A stretch of DNA of 64,000 nt, taken from Paraburkholderia sp. BL10I2N1 (lineage in GTDB: Bacteria; Pseudomonadota; Gammaproteobacteria; Burkholderiales; Burkholderiaceae). Under the pieces are notes generated by a model. That model was not told the DNA's origin. It ran no database searches and saw only the letters and a list, made by a program, of their open reading frames with translations. The position numbers and the translations under genes are program-made. Location: contig NZ_SNWA01000002.1 in assembly GCF_004361815.1 (NCBI RefSeq), positions 868,001-932,000 of the forward strand, read 5' to 3'. Shown one piece after another: positions 47,364 to 55,950 of this stretch. Numbering within the stretch: position 1 is the stretch's first letter; each line of letters opens with the position of its first letter.

Positions 47364-47761
47364 TTCCGGCAGCTCCTTGCGACGATAAGGCGGACGGGAA
47401 CGCATTAAACCGCGTGCAGAACAGGCCACGTCGAGCGCGCGCTGGCCCGATATTGCAACCCCGGCAACGCAGAGGGCCAATGAAATGCTACCGTCTCAGG
47501 CAACACCGTGGTTTAGCCCAATGAATTGTACGATGCGAAAATGTTCGTGTCGGCTTTTGCTGCATCAACCCCTCGCAGCTGGGCGGCGGGTCATCAGAGT
47601 TGACCCACCGAAACGGACACCTATCCATTTGAGGAGGGAGTGCTCGAAGGGCGGCGTTTTGATCGGAGAATGGCCTGCGGCCCCGAGGACCCGGGGCTGA
47701 TCGTCGAGTTAGCTCGACCGCCTGATCGAGCCGGGCCGTTGCAACATGAGTGCCGCGCTCA
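47364..47761. other. Intergenic region, possible mobile-element scrap
   Basis: No intact gene. Bases about 47600-47640 read TGACCCACCGAAACGGACAC and onward, which looks like the terminal sequence found at the ends of some IS elements, but no transposase or matching inverted end is present. Treat as unassigned. Confidence 0.3.
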
Positions 47762-47968
47762 TCAAGAATTGTCTGACGTGGGTGGCAGGCTGTGCGAGTC
47801 CATCCAGTCGTAGATATTGGTGCCGTTCGCCCAAGCCCAGTTTCGCGTCTGCTCGCGCGTTTTGTCGATCGTTTCAGAATGCGTTTTCGAGGATGAAGTT
47901 TCGTCAGACTGACGGCTCGGGCTACCCGCGCCGCCAATATTTCGGGAGTTCGTAGAATCGTACTTCAT
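47762..47968 (-). CDS. Small hydrophilic hypothetical protein (68 aa)
   Basis: The frame starts at ATG 47968 behind AAGGAAATAGCA. The product is Ser/Thr/Asn-rich and disordered for 40 residues (SPSRQSDETSSSKTHSETID), then ends in NWAWANGTNIYDWMDSH, which looks like a short folded motif. No family is recognised; expression is plausible because of the ribosome site. Confidence 0.45.
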   Translation of the reverse strand: MKYDSTNSRNIGGAGSPSRQSDETSSSKTHSETIDKTREQTRNWAWANGTNIYDWMDSHSLPPTSDNS

Positions 47969-48003
47969 TGCTATTTCCTTAGCGCGTTGACTGCCACCGC
48001 ACA

Positions 48004-48180
48004 TCAATCCTGCTCCGCCACCTCACGTTGCAATGACGCAGCGACCAGCCCGGCAAAGCGCTCCAGCGCCGCAACTGAGCCGTGCACTGTGCGGTACTCC
48101 TGACGTCCAATCTTTGCGTCAAGAACCACCGTCATTCCAGATTGTTTCGCGAGGTCGAGGATGTCCATCTGATACTCCAT
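48004..48180 (-). CDS. Small conserved hypothetical protein (58 aa)
   Basis: From MEYQMDILDLA (48180) the protein has a compact alpha/beta pattern: MDILDLAKQSGMTVVLDAKIGRQEYRTVHGS followed by a helix ALERFAGLVAASLQ. It resembles short Burkholderia proteins that I recall as unnamed conserved hypotheticals, but I cannot verify this. It is soluble and lies just upstream, on the same strand, of the 68-residue protein. Confidence 0.55.
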   Translation of the reverse strand: MEYQMDILDLAKQSGMTVVLDAKIGRQEYRTVHGSVAALERFAGLVAASLQREVAEQD

Positions 48181-48460
48181 ACCGCTGAACGATGCGCTTG
48201 AGCGAGTCCGTTGATCACCGTGAACTGTGGTCCACTGCCCTGATTCTAGGCACTGTGCGGCGGACATCAACGGCGCAGGGCGAATTCACAGTTATGGATT
48301 CGACAACAATGAGGACGAGCGGCGCCCCAACTTGCGCTGGAATCAAGGAGGCCCCTTATCCCAGCAGCTTCACTTACAGTTGATTACAACCGTCAGGCGT
48401 CGCAAGTGCGTGCCGTTCGTACAATCGGAGCACTTGAGCAGACTTTTTGGGGACACAGAG

Positions 48461-48880
48461 ATGAAAACTGTGCAATGGATTGCCGCCGGCCTCGTGACCC
48501 TGGCGTCCATGACTGCCTATGCGGGCGCAGACGGCAATGGCGGTGGGCATGGCGGTGGGCATGGCGGTGGAGGCGGTAGTGGCGGAGCAAGCAGCGGGGG
48601 TGCCGGACACGGCGGTCTGAGCGGCGATGCGGGCGGAATGTCCGCCGGCCACATGAGCAGCAAGGGTTTGAGCAACACGAACGGCTTCAGTTCGGCCGAT
48701 TGCGACGCCTGTCTTGCCCGCGCGGCGGATCGGTCGGACACGGAGGCAGATCGCGCGGAGGCTAAAACGAGCCGTACCGGGTTTCACTCGGGTTTTGCAG
48801 ATCACTCCCGTTCACGCTCGCACACGCGGGTGAGCGCGAATCTGCACCACAGCAAACACACTGCCATCCATACGAGCTGA
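48461..48880 (+). CDS. Secreted Gly/His-rich protein (139 aa)
   Basis: The signal peptide MKTVQWIAAGLVTLASMTAYA precedes a low-complexity Gly/His segment (GGGHGGGHGGGGGSGG; tandem GGCGGTGGGCAT units at about 48539-48570), a Ser/Gly/Met section, then the pair CDAC and a His/Arg/Ser-rich tail (HSRSRSHTR, HHSKHT). The histidines and CxxC-like pair could bind metal ions in the periplasm; this is inference. The start is chosen for the signal peptide. A long hairpin follows directly after the stop. Confidence 0.68.
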   Translation: MKTVQWIAAGLVTLASMTAYAGADGNGGGHGGGHGGGGGSGGASSGGAGHGGLSGDAGGMSAGHMSSKGLSNTNGFSSADCDACLARAADRSDTEADRAEAKTSRTGFHSGFADHSRSRSHTRVSANLHHSKHTAIHTS

Positions 48881-48884
48881 TAAA

Positions 48885-48915
48885 CCGATGAGGGCGCCGT
48901 CGGCGCCGTCATCGG
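48885..48915 (+). terminator. Hairpin after Gly/His-rich gene
   Basis: CCGATGAGGGCGCC (48885-48898) pairs with GGCGCCGTCATCGG (48902-48915) with one mismatch and a three-base loop GTC, starting four bases after the stop codon. No T-run follows. It probably ends or stabilises the transcript. Confidence 0.65.
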
Positions 48916-48931
48916 TCCATCGCGTTTCCCG

Positions 48932-49100
48932 TCAGCAATTTCCCTTCTTCGCCTGACCTGGCGGACAGAAGCCGTTGCCCGGTCCACCCTGCTGTCCGCC
49001 TTGCGGCACGACCACCAACGCAGGCGCTTCCGGGTTTTGTCCGAATCGGGAAAGTCCCAATGCACCTAAGGCCGCTCGGGACGTTACATCTGTGTAGGCG
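48932..49100 (-). pseudogene. Possible remnant of a small secreted Cys-containing protein
   Basis: Read leftwards, this frame ends NPEAPALVVVPQGGQQGGP, NGFCPPGQAKKGNC and TGA. The Pro/Gly/Gln-rich tail with CPPGQAKKGxC is like small exported proteins seen in Burkholderiales, as far as I recall. No start codon with signal peptide is found in frame upstream, so the 5' end appears lost. Low confidence. Confidence 0.3.
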
Positions 49101-49236
49101 CGCTGCGGGCCACGGCGAAGATATCCGCACCAGAAATTATGTCGGGCCGTGCACAGCGAGCAGTATCAACGTAGAAGACGTCGTTACGCATCTGTTGTTC
49201 GTGCGTGCAACTAGTAGGAAGAACCGGGGGAATATC

Positions 49237-50721
49237 GTGCTCGTGCCTGAATTGTCTGAACGTCCTGGACCGATCTCCTGCGTGAGTGCCGATCTGGCAC
49301 AGTCCGCCCCTCTGCCCCGACCGGACACCCAACGCCGATTAATCTGCGTTGCCCGCGCACCGAATGAAGCACTCCTTGCCGAGATGCGCTCAGCCGGCTG
49401 GGACATCACAATCGCGAAAACCGCTGCCCGAGCAGAGCTCGCCGCGAAAGCGGCAGGCCCTGCAGCGGGCCTCATCGATTTCCATGACTTCACGCCGCGC
49501 GACCTTACCGCCCTCAAGGCAAGCTTGAGTCAACCGACCATCGGTTGGGTAGCGATGACGGGCGACGGAGAGTCAGCAAGCCGCAGCGTGCTCGAACTGA
49601 TTCGCAATTTCTGTTTCGACTACGTCACACTGCCAATGCCGCCTGAATGGATCTCGCACGTGCTCGGACACGCGCGTGGCATGGTAGCGTTGAACTATGT
49701 CGACACCGTCGCCGAGGTCACGCTTAAGGGCAACAACAGCATGGTCGGCGCCAGTGCAGCAATGCAGCAGCTTCTGCGCACGATCAGCAAGGTCGCCAAA
49801 TCGAACGCAAGCGTGTTCATTTCCGGCGAATCGGGTACAGGCAAGGAACTCACCGCCCTTGCGATTCACGAGCATTCCCCGCGCCGCAAGGCGCCGTTCG
49901 TTGCGATCAATTGCGGCGCGATTCCGCATCATCTTCTGCAATCGGAACTGTTTGGCTACGAGCGCGGCGCCTTCACGGGTGCAGACCAGCGCAAGATCGG
50001 CCGCATCGAATCGGCGAATGGAGGCACCCTGTTTCTCGATGAGATCGGCGACATGCCGATCGAGGCGCAGGCGAGCCTGCTGCGCTTCCTGCAGGAAGGC
50101 AAAATCGAGCGACTCGGGGGCCACGAGTCGCATCCCGTCGACATACGCGTGATATCCGCGACACACGTCAACCTCGAAGCAGCGGTACGCGACGGGCGCT
50201 TTCGGGCCGATCTGTTCCACCGCCTGTGCGTGCTGCGCGTCGACGAGCCGCCGCTGCGCGCGCGCGGCCGGGACATCGAAATACTGGCACATCACGTCCT
50301 GCAGAAGTACAAGGTCGACAGCGCCCAAAAGATTCAGGGCTTTACGCCCTCAGCGATCGAGGCGATGTACGGCTACCACTGGCCGGGCAATGTGCGCGAG
50401 TTGATCAACCGCGTGCGCCGCGCGCTCGTGATGGCTGAAGGCAGACTCCTTACCGCTCGAGATCTCGACCTTGAATCCCAGGTTGAGACGGAGATGACCA
50501 CGCTTGATCAGATACGCGAGGCGGCCGAGCGCAGCGCAATTGAATCGGCCTTGTTGCGGCACAATCACCGATTGAGCAAGGCGGCAGCGGCGCTCGGCAT
50601 CTCACGCGTCACACTGTACAGAATGATGATCGCGTACGGGATGAACGCCCCGGATACGGCTGCTGACAATGAGAATGAGAGTGAGATAGCCGTGGAGTTA
50701 AACCGTGAGACCTCCGCCTGA
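49237..50721 (+). CDS. VpsR-like sigma-54-dependent activator
   Basis: The 494-residue protein has an N-terminal receiver-like domain (RLICVARAPNEALLAEMRSAGW, AAGLIDFHDF), then an AAA+ domain: Walker A GESGTGKE, the sigma-54 contact loop GAFTGA, Walker B GGTLFLDEIGD, and the arginine finger region FRADLFHRLCVLRVDEPPLR. It ends in a Fis-type helix-turn-helix (LSKAAAALGISRVTLYRMMIAYG). The layout matches VpsR-type regulators, some of which respond to c-di-GMP and switch on exopolysaccharide genes. GTG at 49237 is preceded by GGGGG. A GGDEF-EAL protein gene lies nearby at 52-55 kb. Confidence 0.88.
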   Translation: MLVPELSERPGPISCVSADLAQSAPLPRPDTQRRLICVARAPNEALLAEMRSAGWDITIAKTAARAELAAKAAGPAAGLIDFHDFTPRDLTALKASLSQPTIGWVAMTGDGESASRSVLELIRNFCFDYVTLPMPPEWISHVLGHARGMVALNYVDTVAEVTLKGNNSMVGASAAMQQLLRTISKVAKSNASVFISGESGTGKELTALAIHEHSPRRKAPFVAINCGAIPHHLLQSELFGYERGAFTGADQRKIGRIESANGGTLFLDEIGDMPIEAQASLLRFLQEGKIERLGGHESHPVDIRVISATHVNLEAAVRDGRFRADLFHRLCVLRVDEPPLRARGRDIEILAHHVLQKYKVDSAQKIQGFTPSAIEAMYGYHWPGNVRELINRVRRALVMAEGRLLTARDLDLESQVETEMTTLDQIREAAERSAIESALLRHNHRLSKAAAALGISRVTLYRMMIAYGMNAPDTAADNENESEIAVELNRETSA

Positions 50722-50914
50722 CCCTCGCGCGATTTTTTGATGCCCGTATAATCGCGACACGATGCCGCAGGTGCCTGCCCGCACGCCTGCCGTGCCCCGG
50801 CACACCGCGGCCACCTATCGGAGACACCCGGAGCCCCCGGAGACAGAAGCCCGTCGCGCCCGCGTCCGCAGCAGCGGCGCTCATCGCGCGCGACGGCGTC
50901 AGGAGAATGCGCGC

Positions 50915-51092
50915 GTGCACGTCAAACATCAATTGTTCGCGGACGCGGATCATCACGCCAGTGCGCTGCAAGGTTGGGACCAGCGCTACGACCAGCTGAG
51001 CGCAGGGCGCTTTCAGAGCGCGCTGCGCCAGTTGCAGGTCGAAGGCGTCCAGGTTTTTCACGAAGCCGCCAACCGGCAGATCGTCCTGGTCG
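50915..51092 (+). pseudogene. 5' fragment of an AraC-type regulator gene
   Basis: GTG at 50915 follows AGGAG with a nine-base gap. The translation (HVKHQLFADADHHASALQGWDQRYDQL, GVQVFHEAANRQIV) matches the N-terminus of AraC regulators of the type that begin with a D-x-D-x-HA..LxGWxQxYDQL segment. After about 55 residues the reading runs directly into porin sequence in another frame. The helix-turn-helix part is entirely gone. The frame stays open to 51211 but the rest is out-of-frame porin. Confidence 0.6.
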
Positions 51093-51840
51093 ACGCTATA
51101 CGGTTCGAGCTTCGGCGATATCGACAACCTGAATGCAACGCTCAATCTCAACAACGCGATTCAATATGTGAGTCCCGCCATCGCCGGGCTGACATTCAGC
51201 GGCACGTATAGCCTCGGCGGCGTCGCGGGCGATTTCTCGCAGAAGCGCGGCTGGGCGGTATCCGCGAATTACGCCGGTTCACCGGTATCGTTCGGGGTCG
51301 GCTATCTGGCGCTCAACAATCCGCTCGATGCCGCGTTGGGGGGATCACAAGGATATTTCGGCGCGCTCGCCTGTTCGAATCCGGATGCGATGTACTGCCA
51401 GTTGCAGAATGCGCTCGTATACGTATGGCCCGGCCACCGTCTCAATCGCCTACACGCACAAGACCCTCGACGACAGCCAGTACTTCGCCAGCGCCGTGCG
51501 CCCCGAAGGCGCGGACGCGCGCTTCGATATCGTACAGGTGAATGGCACGTGGGCAATCACGCCCGCATGGAGCGTCGGTGCGGCCTACATCTACAACTCG
51601 ATGAGAACGGATGTCAGTGGTTCGCCGAAATTCCATCAGGTCAATCTCGGCACGTCGTACAACCTGTCGAAACGTAGGACGCTGTACGCAGTGGGGATTT
51701 TCCAGAAGGCAGCAGGTAGCGGCATCGCCACCGATTCCACCACGGGTGCGACAGTGAATTACGCGCAGATTCCGAATCTGCCGAATTCGAATTCGGACCG
51801 GCAGGTATCGCTGACCGTAGGATTGAAGCACGCTTTCTGA
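51093..51840 (+). pseudogene. Porin remnant (5' truncated, one frameshift)
   Basis: From about 51099 one frame reads like the middle of a trimeric porin (YGSSFGDIDNLNATLNLNNAIQYVSP, LTFSGTYSLGG). Near 51415 the sense moves to another frame (SYTYGPATVSIAYTHKTLDD) and continues to the usual end GLKHAF. Signal peptide, first strands and signature are missing, so no channel can be made. It is distantly like the intact porin at 43 kb. The 5' side is fused to an AraC fragment. Confidence 0.8.
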
Positions 51841-51858
51841 CTGCGAGCGCTTTAGAAA

Positions 51859-51892
51859 AACCGTCGCCGCCCCGACACCAGCGGCGACGGTT
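51859..51892 (+). terminator. Hairpin after porin remnant
   Basis: AACCGTCGCCGC (51859-51870) pairs perfectly with GCGGCGACGGTT (51881-51892) around CCCGACACCA, 18 bases after the remnant's stop. An A-run precedes the stem, so on the minus strand the same hairpin ends in a T-run and could terminate leftward transcription from the GGDEF-EAL gene. Confidence 0.75.
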
Positions 51893-51975
51893 CATCGACA
51901 ACACGCCCGCAGGCAGCCTGTGGCACCACGGATGACTCATCTGGCGGCAACACGTGGCGCTTCCTGCGCGCTCCC

Positions 51976-54969
51976 TTAGGGTGTGTCATGGGCGGCAATA
52001 CCCGGACTGAGATAACGGGGAAGTGACGAGATGTCTGGCTTGCGCAGCGGTTTGCTGTAGAGGAAGCCTTGGGCAACCTGACAACCATGATCATCAAGAA
52101 ACGCCGCCTGCTCCATCGTCTCGACGCCTTCAGCGACGACCCGCTGCCCAAGGCAGCGTGCGATGGAAAGAATCGCCTTGACGAGCTCGGCATGACGCCG
52201 GTCGGTGGTGACCCGTTGCACGAACGTACGATCGATCTTAAGCGTGTCAATTGGAAAGCGAGCCAGATAGCTGAGCGCGGAGTAGCCGGTGCCGAAATCA
52301 TCGATCGCGATCGATAGCCCCATGTTCCTGAACGCCAAAAGCGCGCTCATGACCGAGTCGTCTTCCTCCAGCAGCAGGCTTTCGGTGATCTCGAACTCCA
52401 GCCATTCGGGGCGGCAACCGGTTTCATCGAGGATCTCCTTTACCATCAGCGCCAGGTCGCGACACTGAAACTGCCTGGCCGACAGATTGATTGCCACCTT
52501 GTGACGCGCTCCGCCGCCTGCGTTCCATTCGGAGGCCGCGCGACAGGCTTCGCGAAGCACCCATCTGCCGAGATCGACGATAAGGCCTGTTTCTTCTGCA
52601 ACCGGCACGAACTGAGCCGGCGAAATGAAACCCGCGCCAGGCCGATTCCACCTCAACAACGCTTCGGAGCCGATCACTTCTGCATCGCGAAACGACACCT
52701 GGGGCTGGTAATGCAGTTCAAGCTCGCCTTGATCGATCGCGCGACGAAGCTCCGACTCGAGCAACAGATGCGCGGTGGCTTCGACTGTCAGATCTTTCGT
52801 GTAAAAGCGAAAACCGCGACGACCTGAGCGCTTCGCGAGGTACATCGCCGAATCCGCATATTTCAGCAGATCTTCGGCATCGATACTGTCGATCGGATAC
52901 AGCGCGATGCCGAGGCTGCACGAAATGAACACTTCTCTTCCGTCCAGCAGGAAACGCTCGTCGAGCCTGTTGATGATCATCGCGGAGATCTGCTCGAGGG
53001 TGCAACGATCGCGAATCTCGGGCAGCAGAACGGCGAACTCGTCGCCACCAAAGCGCGCGACCGTGTCGCCTGGACGCACGCAGGCGAGCAGGCGCCCCGC
53101 TGCTTCACGCAACAGCTCATCACCGACCGCATGGCCCATCGTGTCATTGACGCCCTTGAAACGGTCCAGGTCGATCATCATGACGGCCGTCAAGCGACCG
53201 TGCGCGCTGGTGGAGATTGTCTGTTGCAAGTATTCGTTGAACAGGGCGCGGTTCGGCAGCGCTGTCAGCGCATCGAAATACGCCATGCGATGGATCTTTT
53301 CCCTCGACGCATGGAGCTCCGTGATGTCCCGTCCCACGGCAAGGACCGTTTCCACCGTGCCGTTCGCCCCGAGCTCCGGGGTCAGCCTGATCAGGTGGCA
53401 TAGCTGCCTGCCCTCGGCCGGCCCCCATTTCAACTCGAATTCCCTGTCGCGTGCCTTGGCGAATACTTCCTCGAGCTGTTGCTCGTAGAGGACTGTATTG
53501 GGGCCGCCTGGATATTCGCTCGGCGTCTTGCCGATCAGTGCCTCTGCTCCCCCCTTGGCGAGCGATGCGAAAGTCGGATTGACGTAGATGCGTCGAAAAT
53601 CCCTTCCGTAGCGGGCAACCGTATCGGGCGAGTGTTCGACGAGGGTTCTAAATTCCCGCTCCCGCCGGGCCAGTGTTTCGTCGAAACGGCGCCGCTCAGT
53701 CATGTCCCGCGCCACGCCGAGCACGCCCGTCACCGCACCCTGCGCATCGAATACCGGCAGCCGGCGCGTCTCCAGCAACGTACGCTCGCCGGTCGCCGGA
53801 GAGACCACCCACTCGTCATTGACGCAAATACGCATTGCATCGATTGCCGCCTCTTCGCGTTCGCGAAAGAAGTCGGCCAATCCGGCATCAAAGATGTCGT
53901 AATCGGTTTTCCCGAGAATGTCAGCTTTCGACTTGCCGACAAATCGCTCAACACCGTGATTGCACAGCATGAAGACGCCAGCCGTGCTCTTTAGCCACAC
54001 CATATCGGGAATGGTATGCAGCACGTTCATCAACTGTGCGCGTGCCTCGGATAATTCCAGCGCCTTGTCTTCGAGGCTCTTGTTGAGCTGGAGAATTCTT
54101 TCGTATTGTGTCCGCTGCTCGGCTTCTGCCTGCTTGCGTTCCGTGATGTCCAGAATCGCACCGATCAACCCGGCCTTGCGGCCCTCACCGTCGTGAAAAA
54201 CCGCCTTGCTGAATTCCACGTCGCGCACCTCTTTCAGCGCGTTTCGGGCCTTGAATTCGTATCGCTGGATGCCCCCATTCGCGAAGAGATCCTCGTCCAT
54301 GTCGAAATAGGTTTTCGCCAATTCGTAGGGGCTCGTCTCGAAGACGGTCTTACCGACGAATTGCTGCTTTGATATGCCCAAAAACGCTTCAAAGGCCTTG
54401 TTGAGGTGTAGATACCGCCCTTCCCTGTCCTTCGAGAAAACGGGAATGGGAATGGTATCGAGCAGCGATTCGAGAAAGGACTCCCGCTCGCGGAGTTTTG
54501 CCTCCGCACGCTTGCGCGCGGTGATGTCGAAATAGATCGCGAGCACACCGGGTTCCCCGTCTCGAACCGGATCCGTCACGAACTGTATGAAGTAGTGTTC
54601 GCGCTGTGCCGCACGGATACCGTCGAACGCCAGTTCCAACTCGCGCGCGACGCCGGTGGTAGCGACTTCGCGAATGGCATCGAGGTAACACCGCAGCGTC
54701 CGCGGCGACAGCAACTCGGCTTCTGTAAGCAACACCCGGGAGCTTTCGGATGCGGCGCTCATCGTCGTTGCCGCGGCGCGATTCATGTAGCGCCGTTGAC
54801 CGTGCGCGTCGTAACGGATGACAGGCATATGCAAATCGCTGACCGGTACGCAGTATTCGCTTTCGCTGTCGATTCCAGGGTTTTCCATGCTGTCAAAGAG
54901 ACTGTTTGTCCGCAAAACGCCGTCTACGCTGCAGTTCCCGGAATCGGCAACGTCACCAATGCGCATCAA
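51976..54969 (-). CDS. Multi-PAS GGDEF-EAL protein (c-di-GMP turnover)
   Basis: This 997-residue protein has four PAS domains in series (roughly 45-155, 165-290, 315-435, 445-565; each followed by a D-I-T or D-M-T boundary such as YFDITARKRAE and ARDMTERRR), a GGDEF domain with the intact active-site motif RFGGDEFAVLLPE, and an EAL domain with SEALLRW and the later IDDFGTGYSALSYL, LKIDRTFV and AEGVET blocks. Both catalytic motifs look intact, so it could make and degrade c-di-GMP, with PAS sensing choosing the direction. No membrane segment is seen. It is a single gene, opposite in direction to the VpsR-like activator. Confidence 0.93.
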   Translation of the reverse strand: MMRIGDVADSGNCSVDGVLRTNSLFDSMENPGIDSESEYCVPVSDLHMPVIRYDAHGQRRYMNRAAATTMSAASESSRVLLTEAELLSPRTLRCYLDAIREVATTGVARELELAFDGIRAAQREHYFIQFVTDPVRDGEPGVLAIYFDITARKRAEAKLRERESFLESLLDTIPIPVFSKDREGRYLHLNKAFEAFLGISKQQFVGKTVFETSPYELAKTYFDMDEDLFANGGIQRYEFKARNALKEVRDVEFSKAVFHDGEGRKAGLIGAILDITERKQAEAEQRTQYERILQLNKSLEDKALELSEARAQLMNVLHTIPDMVWLKSTAGVFMLCNHGVERFVGKSKADILGKTDYDIFDAGLADFFREREEAAIDAMRICVNDEWVVSPATGERTLLETRRLPVFDAQGAVTGVLGVARDMTERRRFDETLARREREFRTLVEHSPDTVARYGRDFRRIYVNPTFASLAKGGAEALIGKTPSEYPGGPNTVLYEQQLEEVFAKARDREFELKWGPAEGRQLCHLIRLTPELGANGTVETVLAVGRDITELHASREKIHRMAYFDALTALPNRALFNEYLQQTISTSAHGRLTAVMMIDLDRFKGVNDTMGHAVGDELLREAAGRLLACVRPGDTVARFGGDEFAVLLPEIRDRCTLEQISAMIINRLDERFLLDGREVFISCSLGIALYPIDSIDAEDLLKYADSAMYLAKRSGRRGFRFYTKDLTVEATAHLLLESELRRAIDQGELELHYQPQVSFRDAEVIGSEALLRWNRPGAGFISPAQFVPVAEETGLIVDLGRWVLREACRAASEWNAGGGARHKVAINLSARQFQCRDLALMVKEILDETGCRPEWLEFEITESLLLEEDDSVMSALLAFRNMGLSIAIDDFGTGYSALSYLARFPIDTLKIDRTFVQRVTTDRRHAELVKAILSIARCLGQRVVAEGVETMEQAAFLDDHGCQVAQGFLYSKPLRKPDISSLPRYLSPGIAAHDTP

Positions 54970-55326
54970 GGCATGCCATCAGTACGGTAACGGCGGGAAA
55001 CGGAGATTCTGAAGAGCGCCGATTGGGGTTTTCCGGATTTGGCGAAAATATGCCGCGTGCCGGCCGCCAGCTGCCAGTCGATGATGACGACACAACATCC
55101 CGTCCGGCAATACCTGCAAACGCTGCCAGCGCTCGGGCCGAGTCCTTTCGAGACGCTGACCGGTCCTCCAAACCGCTCCGAAGCAGACAGTCTTCCCCCT
55201 GCGTCTGCGGTGATACGTTCCGTGCGCCGCGCCTCACCTCGTCATCGCAGTCCACCATGCCGCCCAGCGTAGAATCTGACTCTTTCGGAAGCGACGGCAA
55301 ACCGCTGGAAGTGATACGGAACAGAT
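54970..55326. other. Divergent intergenic region
   Basis: This spacer lies between the GGDEF-EAL gene (leftward) and the LysR gene (rightward) and would contain both promoters. No gene, RNA or repeat stands out. Confidence 0.4.
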
Positions 55327-55935
55327 ATGGAAATCAAGTGGATTGAGGACTTCATCGCGCTCTCCCAGTATCAGAGTTTCTCGCGCGCCGCTGAATTCCG
55401 GAATGTCACTCAGTCAGGGTTCAGCAGGCGAATCCAGTCACTTGAGCAGTGGGTGGGCGCGGACCTCATCGACCGGAGCAGCTTCCCCCCGACGCTGACG
55501 CCTGCCGGTCAACTGTTTCGGGAAGCCGCGGAAGACATACTTGGAAAGCTGTTTGATACGCGAGCCATCATACGCACCGAGCAACGCATGGCGGGCAAAG
55601 GCCTGCAGATTGCAGCGGGCCACACGATCGCGCTGAGTTTCCTCCCCGCCTGGTTGAAGGCCCTCACCGCGCGTTTCGGCGAGGTGCGCGCGCGAGTGAT
55701 TCCGACCAATGTCCACGATTCGATCCTGATGCTCGTCAACGGCAACTGCGAGCTGATGTTCGCCTATCACCACCCCGAGCTACCGCTCCACCTGGACCCT
55801 ACGAGGTACGAACACCTTACCGTGGGTGTCGACACATTCATGCCGGTCTGCAGGCCAAACCAACGTTCCGCGGCCATGTTTCGCTTGCCGGGAACGGTGG
55901 ACCGGCCATTGCCACTTATTTCGTATACAGAAACC
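55327..55935 (+). pseudogene. LysR-family regulator, 5' part (split by mobile DNA)
   Basis: The first 203 codons are an ordinary LysR protein: helix-turn-helix MEIKWIEDFIALSQYQSFSRAAEFRNVTQSGFSRRIQSLEQWVGADLIDR, then the first lobe and crossover of the effector domain (LQIAAGHTIALSFLPAWL, CELMFAYHHPELPL). The order is that of HypT/YgfI-type LysR proteins. After LISYTET the family sequence stops and mobile-element DNA begins. The sense resumes at 59043 in matching codon phase (TASYFGRCLA). The gene stands directly upstream of the aspartate operon and was probably its regulator. Confidence 0.88.
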
Positions 55936-55950
55936 AGCGGCGGCCTCCGA

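Noticed and set aside
47600..47640. Possible insertion-sequence terminus
   Set aside because: Only one end-like string is seen; there is no partner inverted repeat or transposase fragment to support it.
48539..48600. Short repeats that might suggest a CRISPR-like array
   Set aside because: The units are contiguous 12-base coding repeats for Gly/His within a signal-peptide protein, without spacers.
50762..51211. 149-codon frame as one intact gene
   Set aside because: Only 50915 to about 51090 is AraC-like; the rest is out-of-frame porin sequence, so it is a fusion remnant.
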